Source: Corbicula japonica (taxonomy: Eukaryota > Mollusca > Bivalvia > Venerida > Cyrenidae). Taken from it: 64,000 nt of DNA. Where the stretch lies: positions 764,001 to 828,000 of the forward strand of contig JAZAYU010000175.1 of assembly GCA_038501625.1 (NCBI GenBank). The letters are read 5' to 3'. Positions 11,396-22,221 of this stretch are shown piece after piece. Every line of letters starts with the position of its first letter. Within the stretch, counting starts at the first letter, position 1. The position numbers and the translations under genes are program-made. The notes below the pieces were generated by a model that was not told the DNA's origin, searched no databases, and saw only the letters and a list, made by a program, of their open reading frames with translations.

Positions 11396-12595
11396 ATATC
11401 AACTAACAAATCATGCTAAATTATTAAGATTATCACATGACAATGTTATATATGAACATACCTGGGTGTAATCAAATAATGTTATTTTCCCGTTTGGGGT
11501 TTTCTTACAAACACCAAAAAACATTCTTTTAAATACCCAATGCTCTTAATTGCTAAAAATGGAGTGTAAATTTCATTTTTTATTCGAAATATAACAAAAT
11601 CGTATGTACACATAATGAAATGATCAAGTATAAGCGAGCAACACGGCTGTTAACTTTCGCGCCATATTACCACGATACTACAACGTGGAAGGAGCTAGAA
11701 GATCAAATGATTGCGAACACCAAATAAGTTAGAATTCAGGTTCCATGATCCACAAAAAAAATGGAGAAAGCTATCTCCGCCTGCGGTCTAGCTTCGCCGT
11801 GTCTACTTTCTGTAGATCACCAATATTGAACTCTAACAGATACAGTACATAGGCGTTTTGATAACCATATATTTTTGGCACCGTATTTGCGATACCGCGT
11901 TTAAAATAGGGTCTTTTCAGTTAGAAATCAGTAATTTTCTTAAATGTAAATAAATCCCAACTTTCCTGTATGTTTTGAATAGATGAAATAATTTTGTTTA
12001 CTGAACATTGAATATTGGGAATTACACATTGCATATTACTACCCGCGCCGCCTAGTCCCGGGTTGAGGGCAACTCAATATTTACACCAATAAACAGTAAA
12101 ATTTTGATCCATCCCAAACGATGGCATGCATATGACGGTGAACATGGAACCTTTAATGCGGTATTTTCAGATTAATATCATTCCATGTTCAGCGGCGTAT
12201 GATCCCCAGATAAAAGAAAGGGTTTGAGAAAACAATGGGCGGAACTAAACAAAACAGAATTTTGACAGGGGATCTGAGAATATAAATCCTGCGTATCACA
12301 GACACAGCCAAAGGCAAAGTTTATAAAGCAGGAAGTATATCCTTGGGGTGATTCAACACTATCCGAATCTATATTGGCTGGGATATTGAAACCACCCATA
12401 TAAAAACTGGCCGTTTGTGTATGTTTCTTTTTCCGGGGCGCATATGGGCAGTCTTATTAGGTTGTACAATTTTAAGCAGTATAATGTCTTGTGCGTTGTT
12501 AAATATTGACATCTGAGTGACATGTCATATTCGTCTACTGGATTTGACAGTCAAAACCTAAATGTTAATGACATATACGTTGTGATATAAAATAA
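11396..12595. other. Element interior, no gene recognised
   Basis: A modestly GC-richer block holds an open minus-strand frame (12178-12399) with several Cys but no splice support or family. Left as unannotated sequence. Confidence 0.35.
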
Positions 12596-12599
12596 ATAG

Positions 12600-13140
12600 A
12601 ATTGAAAATTAAAGCAAAGTCAGATACATCATCATTATCGTGTGACAATAGACATCTGTCCATCATCACCAATATCATCATAGGGAGAACCAGCACTCAA
12701 ACCATTATCATCATCATCGTTACCATCATCAATAACACGGAAAATATAAATGTGCTTATCACCATTATTAACAACAATTCTTTTTTCAATTATTAAGACG
12801 ACCGCTATTGTCATAGGGATAATCACCATGATCACCATCATCATCATCATTATCATCATGTCATAAATCACATTATGTTAAATTGTTGCACGAATACATA
12901 AAACTAAACTTGTATTTTATCTGGTGTTTTTTCCTATGAAAGAAAGAATGTAAAATCATTATGTGATGATGATGACAATCGTGATGCACATTGTAATGAT
13001 GATGATAGCAGTGGCAGTGGTAATCGCGTGCTTGTGTAATGATGTGAGGTCGTTATTAAAGATAGATGTGTTAATGATGATGATGATGACGATAGTGATG
13101 ATGGTGTTGATGATGATAATTTAGATAATGTTGATTATGA
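12600..13140. repeat. ATC-rich then GAT-rich microsatellite blocks
   Basis: Imperfect ATC repeats (12630-12865) are followed after about 100 bp by imperfect GAT repeats (12963-13130). The blocks are therefore inverted relative to each other and could fold into a long imperfect hairpin. Short frames over this are low-complexity artefacts. Confidence 0.8.
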
Positions 13141-13444
13141 AGATCATTATATCCGCCATAAATATAAGTCATAAATAAGGTGTTCAATACAATATAATTG
13201 TAGGTTTTTCACTCATATTACATAGCGGATCTTCATGCACAGTGTATAGAAGAAGTTGAAACAAAACGTTTGCATTCATATTTTTAGTTAATGAAGAGTT
13301 TTATCTGCAACATGGGTTATACTTTTGACAAAGTGAAACTGAACTTGAGTGGCGCGTGGCTGAGGGTGGTGGTATTTCAGCGCAAATTGCTTAAATTTAC
13401 CGGTAAGGCTATTTATTTGCTGTGTATTTACATGTATGATGTCT

Positions 13445-13860
13445 CTAGATTAGTTTTCGCAAAAAGCAGATTTCAATACATTGACTCAATAACTTAGTTA
13501 GAATAGAAGATATGAAGCTTTGCTGGGAGTCTATGGGAAATGAATTGCTGTAGTCTAACCTAAATTCACAACTTATCACACACGACCAACTATTCAGCCA
13601 ATGAAGTGCTGCAAATCAAACCTTTGAACAATGAATATAATTATACACCGACAGCTTAAATAGTTTTAACAAAAAAGCAGATATAAAGGCGTTGGCTCAA
13701 TAGCTCATTTGAAATAGGAGATTTGAAGCTTGAATAGGAGTCTATGTGAGTTAAATTACTGTAGTCAAACCTAAATTCACAACTGAACATACACCAACTG
13801 CTATTTAGCCAAATAATTGTTACAAATCTGACCTTTGAACAATTACAGGTTGAACTATTG
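13445..13860 (+). repeat. Two-copy tandem duplication, about 220 bp
   Basis: Copy 1 (about 13445-13645) and copy 2 (about 13663-13858) share 'ctcaata', 'gatttgaagctt', 'gagtctatg', 'ctgtagtc', 'acctaaattcacaact' and 'acctttgaacaat' in the same order. Confidence 0.75.
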
Positions 13861-14041
13861 GCAAATCTCGTAAGGGTAAGGATTAATGATCAAAATACGA
13901 GTGTGATACAAACAATAATTTAATGTCACTTTTAATAACTTTTAAATCACGATTATAACGAACTGAGAAAAATGTTATTTCATTCACTTTTAACACAATA
14001 GAAAATCTTTATCATTTATTTCAACGTATTTCTAAACTATT

Positions 14042-14070
14042 AGGTGCTTAAGAGAGAGAGAGAGAGAGGG
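14042..14070 (+). repeat. Short GA microsatellite
   Basis: An uninterrupted GA run of about nine units precedes GGGAGAAC. Confidence 0.8.
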
Positions 14071-14613
14071 AGAACTAGATTACACGGCTTATCAGATACA
14101 GGCAATTTTATCTCTATTTACATTAACCGATTCGATACAGATATTGGAAATTCTACAAACTAAACTTTGTTTGACCTAAGAATAGCATGCTTCTAGACTT
14201 GCTTCCGTCCCTATATTCTGTTATATTTTTTATCCGTCACCCAAAAATATATCAAGAAAATTTACCCTGCACTTTGTTTTTCTGTTGATTTTTTACATTC
14301 CCTTAGCTCCCAAAACTGCGACAGAAATCAGAATTAGAAACTAAGAACTATAAAATAATAATTTAAAAACAAAATATATCTAAAATATTTATACAGGTAA
14401 CTAAAATAGAACCATCTAGCCGTCTGCCAGGCTAGCCTTCTACCCTCAAACTAAATGTTCTGTGAGTGTGTTGTAAATGCGATTAAAGTAGTCACGTGAT
14501 AGAAGTGTGTTCAAACTTCTGGAATTGCAGAAATTAAGCTGAAGTGGGTTGTTATTGCAAATCACTTAAGAAGTTATTGAGCAAAAAAGTTGTTTCATTT
14601 TGAATCAAAGCAG

Positions 14614-14837
14614 ATGCTTCTTAAGACTTGTAGTGACTTTTTTAATGCAAATGGCTGTTTAGATGACTGTCTTTTCAACAAAACAATAATTCAAAATATG
14701 AAAGCAAGTCGTGTTGTTAAGTTGGGAGTCTTTGTGAATATTATGTTTCGTTATCGAAGTTCGGATATTATTTTTCAGATGATAAAGATTTGGTTTGTCT
14801 TATGACACGCAAATTTGTGGATGGTATCTCTAAAATG
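14614..14837 (+). CDS. Possible upstream exons of the element's membrane-protein gene
   Basis: Two weak exon candidates precede the better-supported pair downstream. The first (14614-14707) follows AAAGCAG and reads MLLKTCSDFFNANGCLDDC onward. The second starts at 14779 after TATTTTTCAG and reads DDKDLVCLMTRKFVD. The second may end at 14823 (weak GTATCT donor, which gives the right phase for 15079) or 14837 (strong GTAAGC donor, wrong phase). Phases fit only with the weaker donors, so the assignment is tentative. Confidence 0.22.
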
Positions 14838-15078
14838 GTAAGCGTTATATGTTTTATAACAGTAACATAAAATTTGTATTATGTTTGTTATCTTTTCCAA
14901 AATTCTTATTTACGTTTGATTGTTTTGAAAGCACGGTCTTAAAGCCGCGAGCGTTATCAATCGTGAAAATTTGTGATAACTTAATATTCTAAAATGTCTT
15001 TTGTAGTTCTGGTCACATGAATGTCTCTTATTACGTATTATACTAAAACCATACTATATTTGTGATGTTTAAACTCAG

Positions 15079-15340
15079 GCTTACTAGGTTTATCAACTTT
15101 TGTTAAAAAAATAAGCCGAGATTTTAGAAAAATGGGCCCGCTGACCAATGCTTATATGTTTGGAGAACATGTTCCTTTATTTCCGTCATTTTCATATTCG
15201 TTTAGTGAATTGCTTATGTATATGCTGTTATTTTGTGTTGATATATATATATATTTACGTTTAAGATATGAGAATGTAGAACACGAACATAAGTTGAAGC
15301 ATGTACAGATCAGGTCAACATTCCGCATAAACACTGATAG
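15079..15340 (+). CDS. Exon of candidate membrane-protein gene carried in the element
   Basis: The frame is open from an acceptor at AAACTCAG to a strong donor (GATAG|GTAAGT), with an ATG at 15132 that could be the start. From that ATG it reads MGPLTNAYMFGEHVPLFPSF and then a hydrophobic helix ELLMYMLLFCVDIYIYL, followed by a basic, charged tail. It ends in phase 2, matching the next exon. No family is recognised. Confidence 0.42.
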
Positions 15341-15739
15341 GTAAGTATTCCCCTTACATTTATATTTTATCAGTAATAAAGGTGTTCTTTTGTTATCGTT
15401 TAATGTGTATCGCTGTAAACAATTGGGTTGTTTATATTATGCATTAATTTTAAAATGTAAATAATGAGCTTAAACTTCTTGAAAGTATTATGTTTCAATG
15501 ACGGGATAGGGTCTTAATAATAAATCATAAATCATTTTTGTATAGCGCGAGGTAAAATTTTTTGATGTGTTCTATAAAAGCGAGTAATTGTCCAACACAT
15601 TCGTAGACGTTGAAGTATTCTTTAGATAGAACGCGTTCCTCCAACAATCATTACAATATTCTACAACAATAATTTGTACATGTTTTGCATGTCATATGCT
15701 AAACTCCTATATTCAAGATCGTGACAATGCAGTAAATAA

Positions 15740-15965
15740 CGTTTAACCCTTTCCGCCACGCGTTTTTTTTAACGAGCGGACAGGCAGTGTGGATCCAAAA
15801 CAGTCCGCACAAGCTTGCTGTCTGATCAGGATCTGCACTGTTAGCTTTTCGGTAAAAATAAGTTAATTAATCAAAAAGCGAACAATACAAATCCTGATTA
15901 TACAGCACGCTTGTGCCGGCTGTTCTGGATCTACACTGTTAGCCTAGCCGTAAAATCGAGGAAAG
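15740..15965 (+). repeat. Dispersed repeat in the intron, two degenerate halves
   Basis: The phrase 'gatctgcactgttagc..ttcggtaaaa' recurs as 'gatctacactgttagcctagccgtaaaa' about 95 bp later, each preceded by a cagt/cgtgcc-type GC-rich block. It looks like a bivalve dispersed repeat with internal duplication; class unknown. Confidence 0.5.
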
Positions 15966-15991
15966 AGTTGAAAAGTGGACAATTGTAACAG

Positions 15992-16349
15992 GCTGACAAG
16001 TCTAAATTTATTCTTGACATTTGTTACTTATATAGTTGCAGTGTTTTCGGTTTATGAAATAATGATATTATTGATGAAGAGTGGAGCACAATTAGATTGT
16101 GAAAATTGTGGCGACCTAATGACATTCACCGAAACAACTTCAGTAAATATATTCAAATTAATGTACTGTTACAGCATTTTCATCCCGTTAGCTACAGTTT
16201 CATTTTCTTTCTTTCTTGCAACCTTATACATTGTAAAACATGCAGGGCCTTATGTTTTCACCCGAACACCCTTGATATACAAAAAGGAACGTGAGTTCTT
16301 GTACCTTTTACTATTTAAAGAGTTGAAAATTGATATTTTAAAGAAGTGA
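15992..16349 (+). CDS. Terminal exon of candidate membrane-protein gene
   Basis: Acceptor GTAACAG joins the previous exon's AG carry to G|CTG. The frame is then open for about 118 codons to TGA (16347-16349). It has two hydrophobic segments, LFLTFVTYIVAVFSVYEIM and IFIPLATVSFSFFLATLYIV, separated by a loop with a CENC motif, then a basic tail. With 15132-15340 it predicts a protein of about 190 residues with three membrane helices. A GT donor-like site (CGTGAGT) at about 16290 could mean the gene continues. Function unknown; the longest open frame in the element. Confidence 0.42.
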
Positions 16350-16507
16350 TAGCACGCATATTCATAGAACAATGATTAATGATCATAAACAAAGTCTCAT
16401 ATAATATTTTGAATTCACAATATGTCTTAGATATGTTTGTTTCTATATGTTTTTATAAACTTTATTTATCTTTTAGAATATGGTTGATGGTTAACTGATT
16501 AAGAAAG

Positions 16508-16516
16508 TGAAATAAA
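16508..16516 (+). terminator. Candidate polyadenylation signal
   Basis: AATAAA occurs in 'gtgaaataaaatatt' about 160 bp after the TGA of the membrane-protein candidate. AATAAA is common in AT-rich DNA, so support is modest. Confidence 0.3.
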
Positions 16517-16519
16517 ATA

Positions 16520-19500
16520 TTATAAAATAAGTAAAACCATATTAATTTAATTTGACATTTCTTTTGAAAAATCTTATTTGTCGCCAGGCTAGCCATTTAA
16601 TGTTTTGCAACATATAACATGTCATTTTCTTCGGATTCTAATGATGATTGCTTGATTATTGCAATTCGACAACATTTATAAAAATGTGCAGTTAAGTTTT
16701 CTTTATCTATTTGAAGCCGAGAACTGATTTATAGCTAACACCCAGATTGAAATTGTGCAAGCTACCTTAATTGTGGATAATGATTACTGACATGTTCATG
16801 TAATTTCCTTTTTATCCTAATGACTTATCGTTATAACCTCCAAGAGAAAGTTAAGTTCATGTTATCCAAAATTTTATCGCATTATTTAGAAAGGAAGACA
16901 TCTGTACAAAAATGATTTAATATCCCCGAATCTCCTGGATTTCTTATCTGCTAGTTAATCAGTTACATCATGACATTACGATTAAGCACTTCACCCCAGG
17001 AATCATAAAGTTGCCCAAGAAGCTTAATGAGGTATCCAATTACAAAGTGAGGTGTACTGGTCGAATAAAAGAATTCACCAGTCCTGAAGACAATCACATT
17101 TGTTTTGTTGTGATTTTCTAATGTACATAAACGACGTACATAAAAAACCCGAAGAAGTGATACAGACAGGCATAATTATCTCAAACACTAAGACACTTGC
17201 AATTTATTTTCAACGGATTTATAGAATAGTAAAGATCATTAAAAACAAGTATTGCAAATCAACCCCCCTAAAACAGGCTGTATTTTTCATTAATGACTAA
17301 TAACAATTCCTATAAAATAGCTCTTTTAATTGGCATAAAAAGTATATCATTTTCTGCAAGAACAAAACAGTAGAAAAGTAACAAATCTTTGTGATTTTGG
17401 AAAGATCATGTTAACATTACACACTTTAAGATCAAGGAGTTCGTCGTAATGACAAGAAAGAAAAGAAATAGAAATCTCTTATTCGTCAAACATCACAAAA
17501 CGAGATTGTAAATTTATCCGTAAAACTCTTCAATTAGAATTTTGAAATATTGTTTATACTTCCAAGACGCTTAGCATATACATGTAACACAATGATAGGT
17601 TTTTTGCATAAAATGCACTATGAAAAAGGTTTTTGTCTGCTCCTCCTCTGCACCCTTGCTTAATAAATCATGGTTAAAAGAATTGTACAATATCTTGAAT
17701 GAAAACATGTTGGTTGATTGAAATTAAGAGAACGTTTAGAAAGTACAGTAAGCTTAATTTGTTAAAACCTTGTTTGTTTTGTATTTTTTCTCATTTCCTT
17801 TATTCTCTAAGTTACAATTCTTATACACATATCGATTTGTCTAGAGCAACACGATTTACCCTCGTATTACTCAATTCAGTAGCTATTACCGGTCTCCTGA
17901 TGGTCAGATAAGAAAGCATAGCTTTTATTTGTTTATCTATTTAGAACTCATTGATCATTTTATGTTTTGTATGAAATTAAGGTAAGAATACACATTGTGT
18001 TGATAACGCGCGCTGCTCTATCATCTGACTGTGTAACCGTTTTACACCATAATTTTATTGCAAGTTGCTATATACTAATGCTATATCTACCTTTTTATTA
18101 AACGATTCGTACGTCTGCGTTTATTTTGCTATAACATTATATAAGCATGTACTCAAAATATGTGTTTTCTTGAGGAGAGCTTTCCCGTTTCAGGGAATCT
18201 CATCTTAGAAAAAGATATGCCACTTTCTGACAGTATTTACATTTTACATAAAAAAATACTAACGGAACACAAGCCGAAAATATAAAGATTGAAACATTAC
18301 TAGTTTGTTTCAACAGATTATACGCAATGATCATACGTACTTTTTTCTTTTTATATGTCGCAATTTTAAACACCGTAAATATCGGTCTTAACTAATTTTT
18401 CTGAATTAAGTAGATATCAATCTGGTAAAAATATACATCTCAATCTTGAAAAAAATCTCTAGTTTTGGTGCTGATCGTTATTTAGTTACACATGTAAGCC
18501 ATTTATTCTGTCAACCGTGACGTGCTTTAACAGTTTTTTTTCTATTTTGTTGCCAATAATGCCGTATTATTTTTTGCGAAATTATAGGCAAATTAAGACG
18601 AGCTAAATTTGCCTAGGCTGGAGCGACCAGCGGAATTTCCTCACAGTAGGATAAATAAAAAAACAAAATCATCAACCTCTGAAGTCATGCAAAGCGATGC
18701 AATTTTCGCATGATGAAAACAAACGCATTTGTTAAGCGGCTAATACAACAAAAATGCACCCAAACAGTCATGGCCATTTTATTAACATATTATTTAGACC
18801 ATTACAACAAGAATAAATAACAATAGTTTATTAGAGTTTATCTCAATGATGAACATCTTGTACTTGTTTGTTCATAGAAAGCCTGTATGGACATTTAGTG
18901 AGGTTGGTGCACAATAGCACCTTGTTTAACACACCCAGCGGAAAAATTATTTTACTAAGACCATTTTTCAAGGCGAAAATCCATTAGATTCTCTTGCTTT
19001 TACTCATTTTATAGGTTATATATTACTTGCATTTCTAAACTTTTTTTCTGTGGCTATTTGAATTTCATCTTTTGCTAACTTTCATGTCCTTTTATATTTA
19101 ATTTTAGGTACATTAGTCATCACTACTGAATCTGGAATCACGGAATAGTTAAAACAATACAAGCAGATGTGAAAGAGAAAATGTTATTGGTATCAACGTT
19201 CATGCTGTGAAATGGTCGCTATAATTTTCCAGGAATCTACACATATCATTTCTAGATTTCGGATTTTACATAGTGTTTAAAAATGGAAAAGACAAAGTGC
19301 CATCTTACCAACGCTATGTATCATAATACATGAGTATATTAAACAAGATTTCTGTTATCAGTGAGTTGTTCGAAGAAGCGTATCATAAACGGTTTAAGTG
19401 TTTATGACATTTAAAGACATTTAAGTAAATGTGTGTTCATAGTAAAATACCCAATCTGGAGTAAGTCCGAGTTACTGTACACATGAATCTTAAAGTAAAA

Positions 19501-19616
19501 TCTTGAGAAATAATAAAATAAAAACATAATATTGTTATAGAATATAAATTAAATGCATGCTTAGAAAAGATGATATTAAATTACTTAATGGTACACGAAT
19601 GCGATTTTAAATCATT

Positions 19617-19619
<3 letters not shown>
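16520..19619. other. Element interior, no gene recognised
   Basis: About 3 kb of AT-rich sequence with scattered short frames and no splice-supported exon. A partial family-A repeat (gaggttggtgcacaatagcacc) lies at about 18880-18955. Confidence 0.4.
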
Positions 19620-19676
<57 letters not shown>

Positions 19677-19677
19677 T
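19620..19677. repeat. AAT/ATT microsatellite forming a perfect palindrome
   Basis: An AAT run switches directly to an ATT run (…AATAATATTATT…), giving a self-complementary tract that abuts the inner edge of the right inverted arm. Confidence 0.85.
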
Positions 19678-19680
19678 GAA

Positions 19681-20818
19681 AAGTACTGAATAAAATGTTG
19701 TTCATTAAAATTAATATACAATTTTATCAGCTAATTTTATTTTGTTCTTGGAAACTTGATTTGATTAAGATACATGTATGATACAATTACTGAATTACTG
19801 ATATGATCCGGAGTTTGATAAGTGAAAAATATAATTCATATTATGTCTTTCTTGAATATGTATGACAATCAGCAAAACACATTAATCACAGTATATTTGC
19901 AAAGGTTTAAAACAGGTAAAATATATGATGTTTTCTATAAATGCTCTATTAGTTTTTTTCAAGATTTATTCACTCAGTATTTTAGCTTTTTTACAAATAT
20001 GTTGACGGGAAATATGCATCACTTTGATGTTCACTCCCCATCTTTAAAAATTAAAAAAAAAACACAAATAAACACAAATATATACTTATTTTTTATATAA
20101 AAGATTCGTCGTTTTTTTATCAGACTGATTATATTTTAAAAATTAAACATCTTAACACTATTGTGAAAACTTTGATAACCAGCCGATGCCCATTGAAAAT
20201 CTTTGCCAAAATGACGATTCTCATATAATCGTTAACAAATATTTGTTATGTTCTGAAATCTGACAAACGGTAGATTCAGTTACAGCGAACAGAGATGTTA
20301 ACAAATTATTGTTAACCTATTTCCTTCTGCATCTTTGTCAAGGAGAAAAGTATAAGCTTTAACAAAGATTTGTTAAACTCCCATGACTGGCGGTAGATTC
20401 AGTAAGAGCGAACAGAGATGTTAACAAATAATTGTTAACAGTTCGGCCGATTTTCTTTCCACATCTCTGTCACGTGCAGAGATAGTATAAGCTTTAACAA
20501 AGATTTGTTAAACTCCTGCGACTGTCGATTCAGTAGATTCAGTAACAGCGAACAGAGATGTTAACAAATTATTGTTAATCTTTCGGCCGTTTTTTTAGCA
20601 ACATCTCCGTTAAGTGACGGGAATAGTTTAACAAAGATTTGTTAAACTCCGATGTTCAAGTGACATAGTGATTGTAGTATTTAGTACAAGCTTTAACAAA
20701 TATTTGTTAAACACGCTATTTCTTGAAACTTTATTGAAATAAAAAAAAACTGAAAAAGTTGTAGAAACTTACAACTTGATCACGTGGAAATGATCAAACA
20801 CAATTGGAAGCTGTTTTA
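19681..20818 (-). repeat. Right 1.1-kb terminal inverted repeat
   Basis: Inverted partner of 4964-6082. It includes a plus-strand frame (19822-20100) that reads outward and shares ITVYL, KTGKI, FYKC, TNMLTGNMH and FDVHSPS with the left-arm frame. The outer end is GGAAGCTGTTTTA at 20818. Confidence 0.8.
20228..20712. repeat. Right palindrome array (8 units)
   Basis: Alternating GTTAACAAATTATTGTTAAC-type and CTTTAACAAAGATTTGTTAA-type palindromes occur near 20231, 20296, 20357, 20417, 20491, 20558, 20625 and 20690. They mirror the order in the left arm, with the same 'cagagatgttaac' and 'cggccgatttt' linkers. Confidence 0.8.
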
Positions 20819-20989
20819 ATAGTTCTGCTTATATTTTGCCTGATTTCAGGGCTGTGCTTTCTGAATGGTGGTTTTAATATGAATAAATTGAATCATTTCT
20901 TATCATGATGAAATAAAAAAAATGTATTACTGGAAGATGTATATGAAAGATACTATATGTGTGTTCAGTTGAACACTTGTGTCGCTCTC

Positions 20990-21460
20990 TGATACTAACT
21001 GGAATAGCTTCTTGTTGACATTAAGAACTTGTGATTATCACAAGCGTGTTGCCCTTAGATATATATTTTGAAATATTGATGAAGAAATATTAAGAAATGA
21101 CAAAGTTATAGCAAATGTTACGTTTTCATGTCAAAATGCAAGTATAAAATAGACCATTACTTCACCAAATGTGACATTGGACTAAAGAACTTGCGTTGTA
21201 ATAAGAAATATAATTTGAAAGTTTGATAAAAAATATTAAGGAATTGCAAATTTATAGCCAAAGTTATGTTTTAATGTCAAAATACAAGTACAAAAAGGGG
21301 CATAACTCTATTAAATGTGACCTTGACCATGATAATTTGGTAACATCACGAGATCGCTGTCATAAGCGATATAATTTGGAAGTTTGAAGAAGTAAATATT
21401 AAGAAATAGCAAAGTTATAGCCGATATTTCCGTGACGGACGAACAAAGGGATCCATATAT
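20990..21460 (+). repeat. Degenerate tandem repeat in kinase intron
   Basis: Three units at about 150-160-bp spacing share 'aaatattaagaaat.gcaaagttatagc' (near 21078, 21228, 21390) and 'ggggcataactc'. Related in style to the array at 29.4-31.1 kb. Confidence 0.6.
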
Positions 21461-21615
21461 TTGCCTATTTTTCGAAAGGGCGAAACAAGAAAATACCAGT
21501 AGAAGTTTTTTAGTACATGTTCTGACTATTTCATATGGATAAACTAACTTCTCTTGTGTTTTGTTCATCAAGTTCTACTTCATAAAATGTTTGGAAATGA
21601 AATAAAAACAATTAC

Positions 21616-21698
21616 ATGCTCTGATTGCCTGACATTTCATGTAGAACAGACATCGTTGGCAGAATAAAAGGGTGGTGAACTTTAGAAACAAACATTTT
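21616..21698 (-). pseudogene. Kinase alpha-C/beta-4 exon (minus copy)
   Basis: An 83-nt exon reading KMFVSKVHHPFILPTMSVLH, the alpha-C end and beta-4 region with the conserved HP-(F/N)-I pattern. Acceptor ACTGTAG; donor AT|GTAATT in phase 2. The plus copy is the same length but ends AT|GCAAGT. The first codon is AAA (Lys) here and GAA (Glu) in the plus copy. Confidence 0.75.
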
Positions 21699-21911
21699 CT
21701 ACAGTAAAACAATGGAAAACAAATTAGTTAAATACATAAAATGAAAGATGTTGACTCTGTAAATCATAAGGGAAAACCCAATGACAAGTGTTCTCTCGTT
21801 AAATAGATATTGTATGCGTTTGTTTTCTTTAAACAATTTTTAAAAAAAAGTAACATAAAAATTAAAATCATGTTTAACAACAAACACATATATATTAAAA
21901 CGAGTTCTTAC

Positions 21912-22009
21912 CTTTTTAATTACATTCAATACCTGCTCCTTCTGAGTTTCTTGAACACTGATTTTCTTGATGGCAACCGTTATGCCGTACCTTTTTTGAA
22001 AGCAATTGC
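21912..22009 (-). pseudogene. Kinase beta-2/beta-3 exon with VAIK motif (minus copy)
   Basis: A 98-nt exon (acceptor ACGTTTTCAG, donor AAAAAG|GTAAGA) reading NCFQKRYGITVAIKKISVQE and onward. It contains the ATP-anchoring lysine of the VAIK motif. Same length and phase as the plus-copy exon at 35704. Homology to the plus copy extends about 70 bp upstream into the intron, supporting a duplication of genomic DNA rather than retroposition. Confidence 0.78.
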
Positions 22010-22124
22010 CTGAAAACGTGAACACTTTTACACCTTCTGGTTTGTAAATTGTAGATGTATATGTTATCACTTCGAATCTCTAAAATTAACAATGAACAAA
22101 CGTTTTAATGATAAATTAATTATA

Positions 22125-22215
22125 ATAATAAGGTGAAATATGCATATCAGGAATCGCCACATTCAGAAAAAAATAGCCTCCCAACACAGTCAAGAAGAAT
22201 GGGGGAAAGAGCATG
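22125..22215 (+). repeat. Dispersed repeat family A, truncated copy joined to LINE
   Basis: Contains 'gaaatatgcatatcaggaa', 'cagcctcc'-like and 'gaaagagcatggttaatac' blocks of the family. It ends where the LINE ORF1 sequence begins, so one has inserted into or recombined with the other. Confidence 0.6.
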
Positions 22216-22221
22216 GTTAAT

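Larger units (their letters stand above)
4964..20818. mobile_element. 15.86-kb long-terminal-inverted-repeat element inserted in a kinase intron
   Basis: Two inverted arms (4964-6082 and 19681-20818) flank 13.6 kb. Both outer ends start TAAAACAGCTTCCAATTG and run into TGTTTGATCATTTCCACGTG. Similarity stops sharply outside. ATA occurs immediately outside both ends (4961-4963 and 20819-20821), a possible 3-bp target-site duplication. The kinase intron holding it is 17.0 kb, while the paralogous intron at 36166-36617 is 452 bp; removing the segment leaves about 1.1 kb. Arms contain regularly spaced palindromes. No transposase, integrase or polymerase motif was recognised inside, so it may be non-autonomous or a new type. 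A Polinton, foldback, Galileo-like or MULE-like element cannot be excluded from sequence reading alone. Confidence 0.6.
1..22009 (-). pseudogene. TKL/RLK-Pelle-like protein kinase locus, minus-strand copy
   Basis: Seven exon pieces read right to left give a Ser/Thr-type kinase: VAIK lysine exon, alpha-C exon, hinge exon, HKD/DFG exon, alpha-F exon, alpha-H/I exon and the start of one more exon at the window edge. Splice phases fit through the series (98 nt, then 83 nt ending phase 2, and so on), and each exon has a same-order partner in the plus-strand copy at 32-42.6 kb. The glycine-loop exon was not found; upstream sequence is replaced by a dispersed repeat and a broken LINE from 22.1 kb. 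Joining the hinge exon (ends TG) to the HKD exon (starts A) creates TGA, and the alpha-F exon lacks five codons present in the other copy. A 15.9-kb inverted-repeat element sits in the alpha-C/hinge intron. I infer a 5'-truncated pseudogene; family assignment (IRAK/Pelle-like) is from motifs only. Confidence 0.72.

Noticed and set aside
12178..12399. A 73-codon Cys-containing minus-strand frame
   Set aside because: No splice sites, family similarity or upstream context; length is within chance expectation.
4964..20818. Polinton/Maverick identity for the long inverted-repeat element
   Set aside because: Size and arm length would fit, but no DNA polymerase B, integrase, ATPase or capsid motifs were seen and the 6-bp target duplication is not evident.
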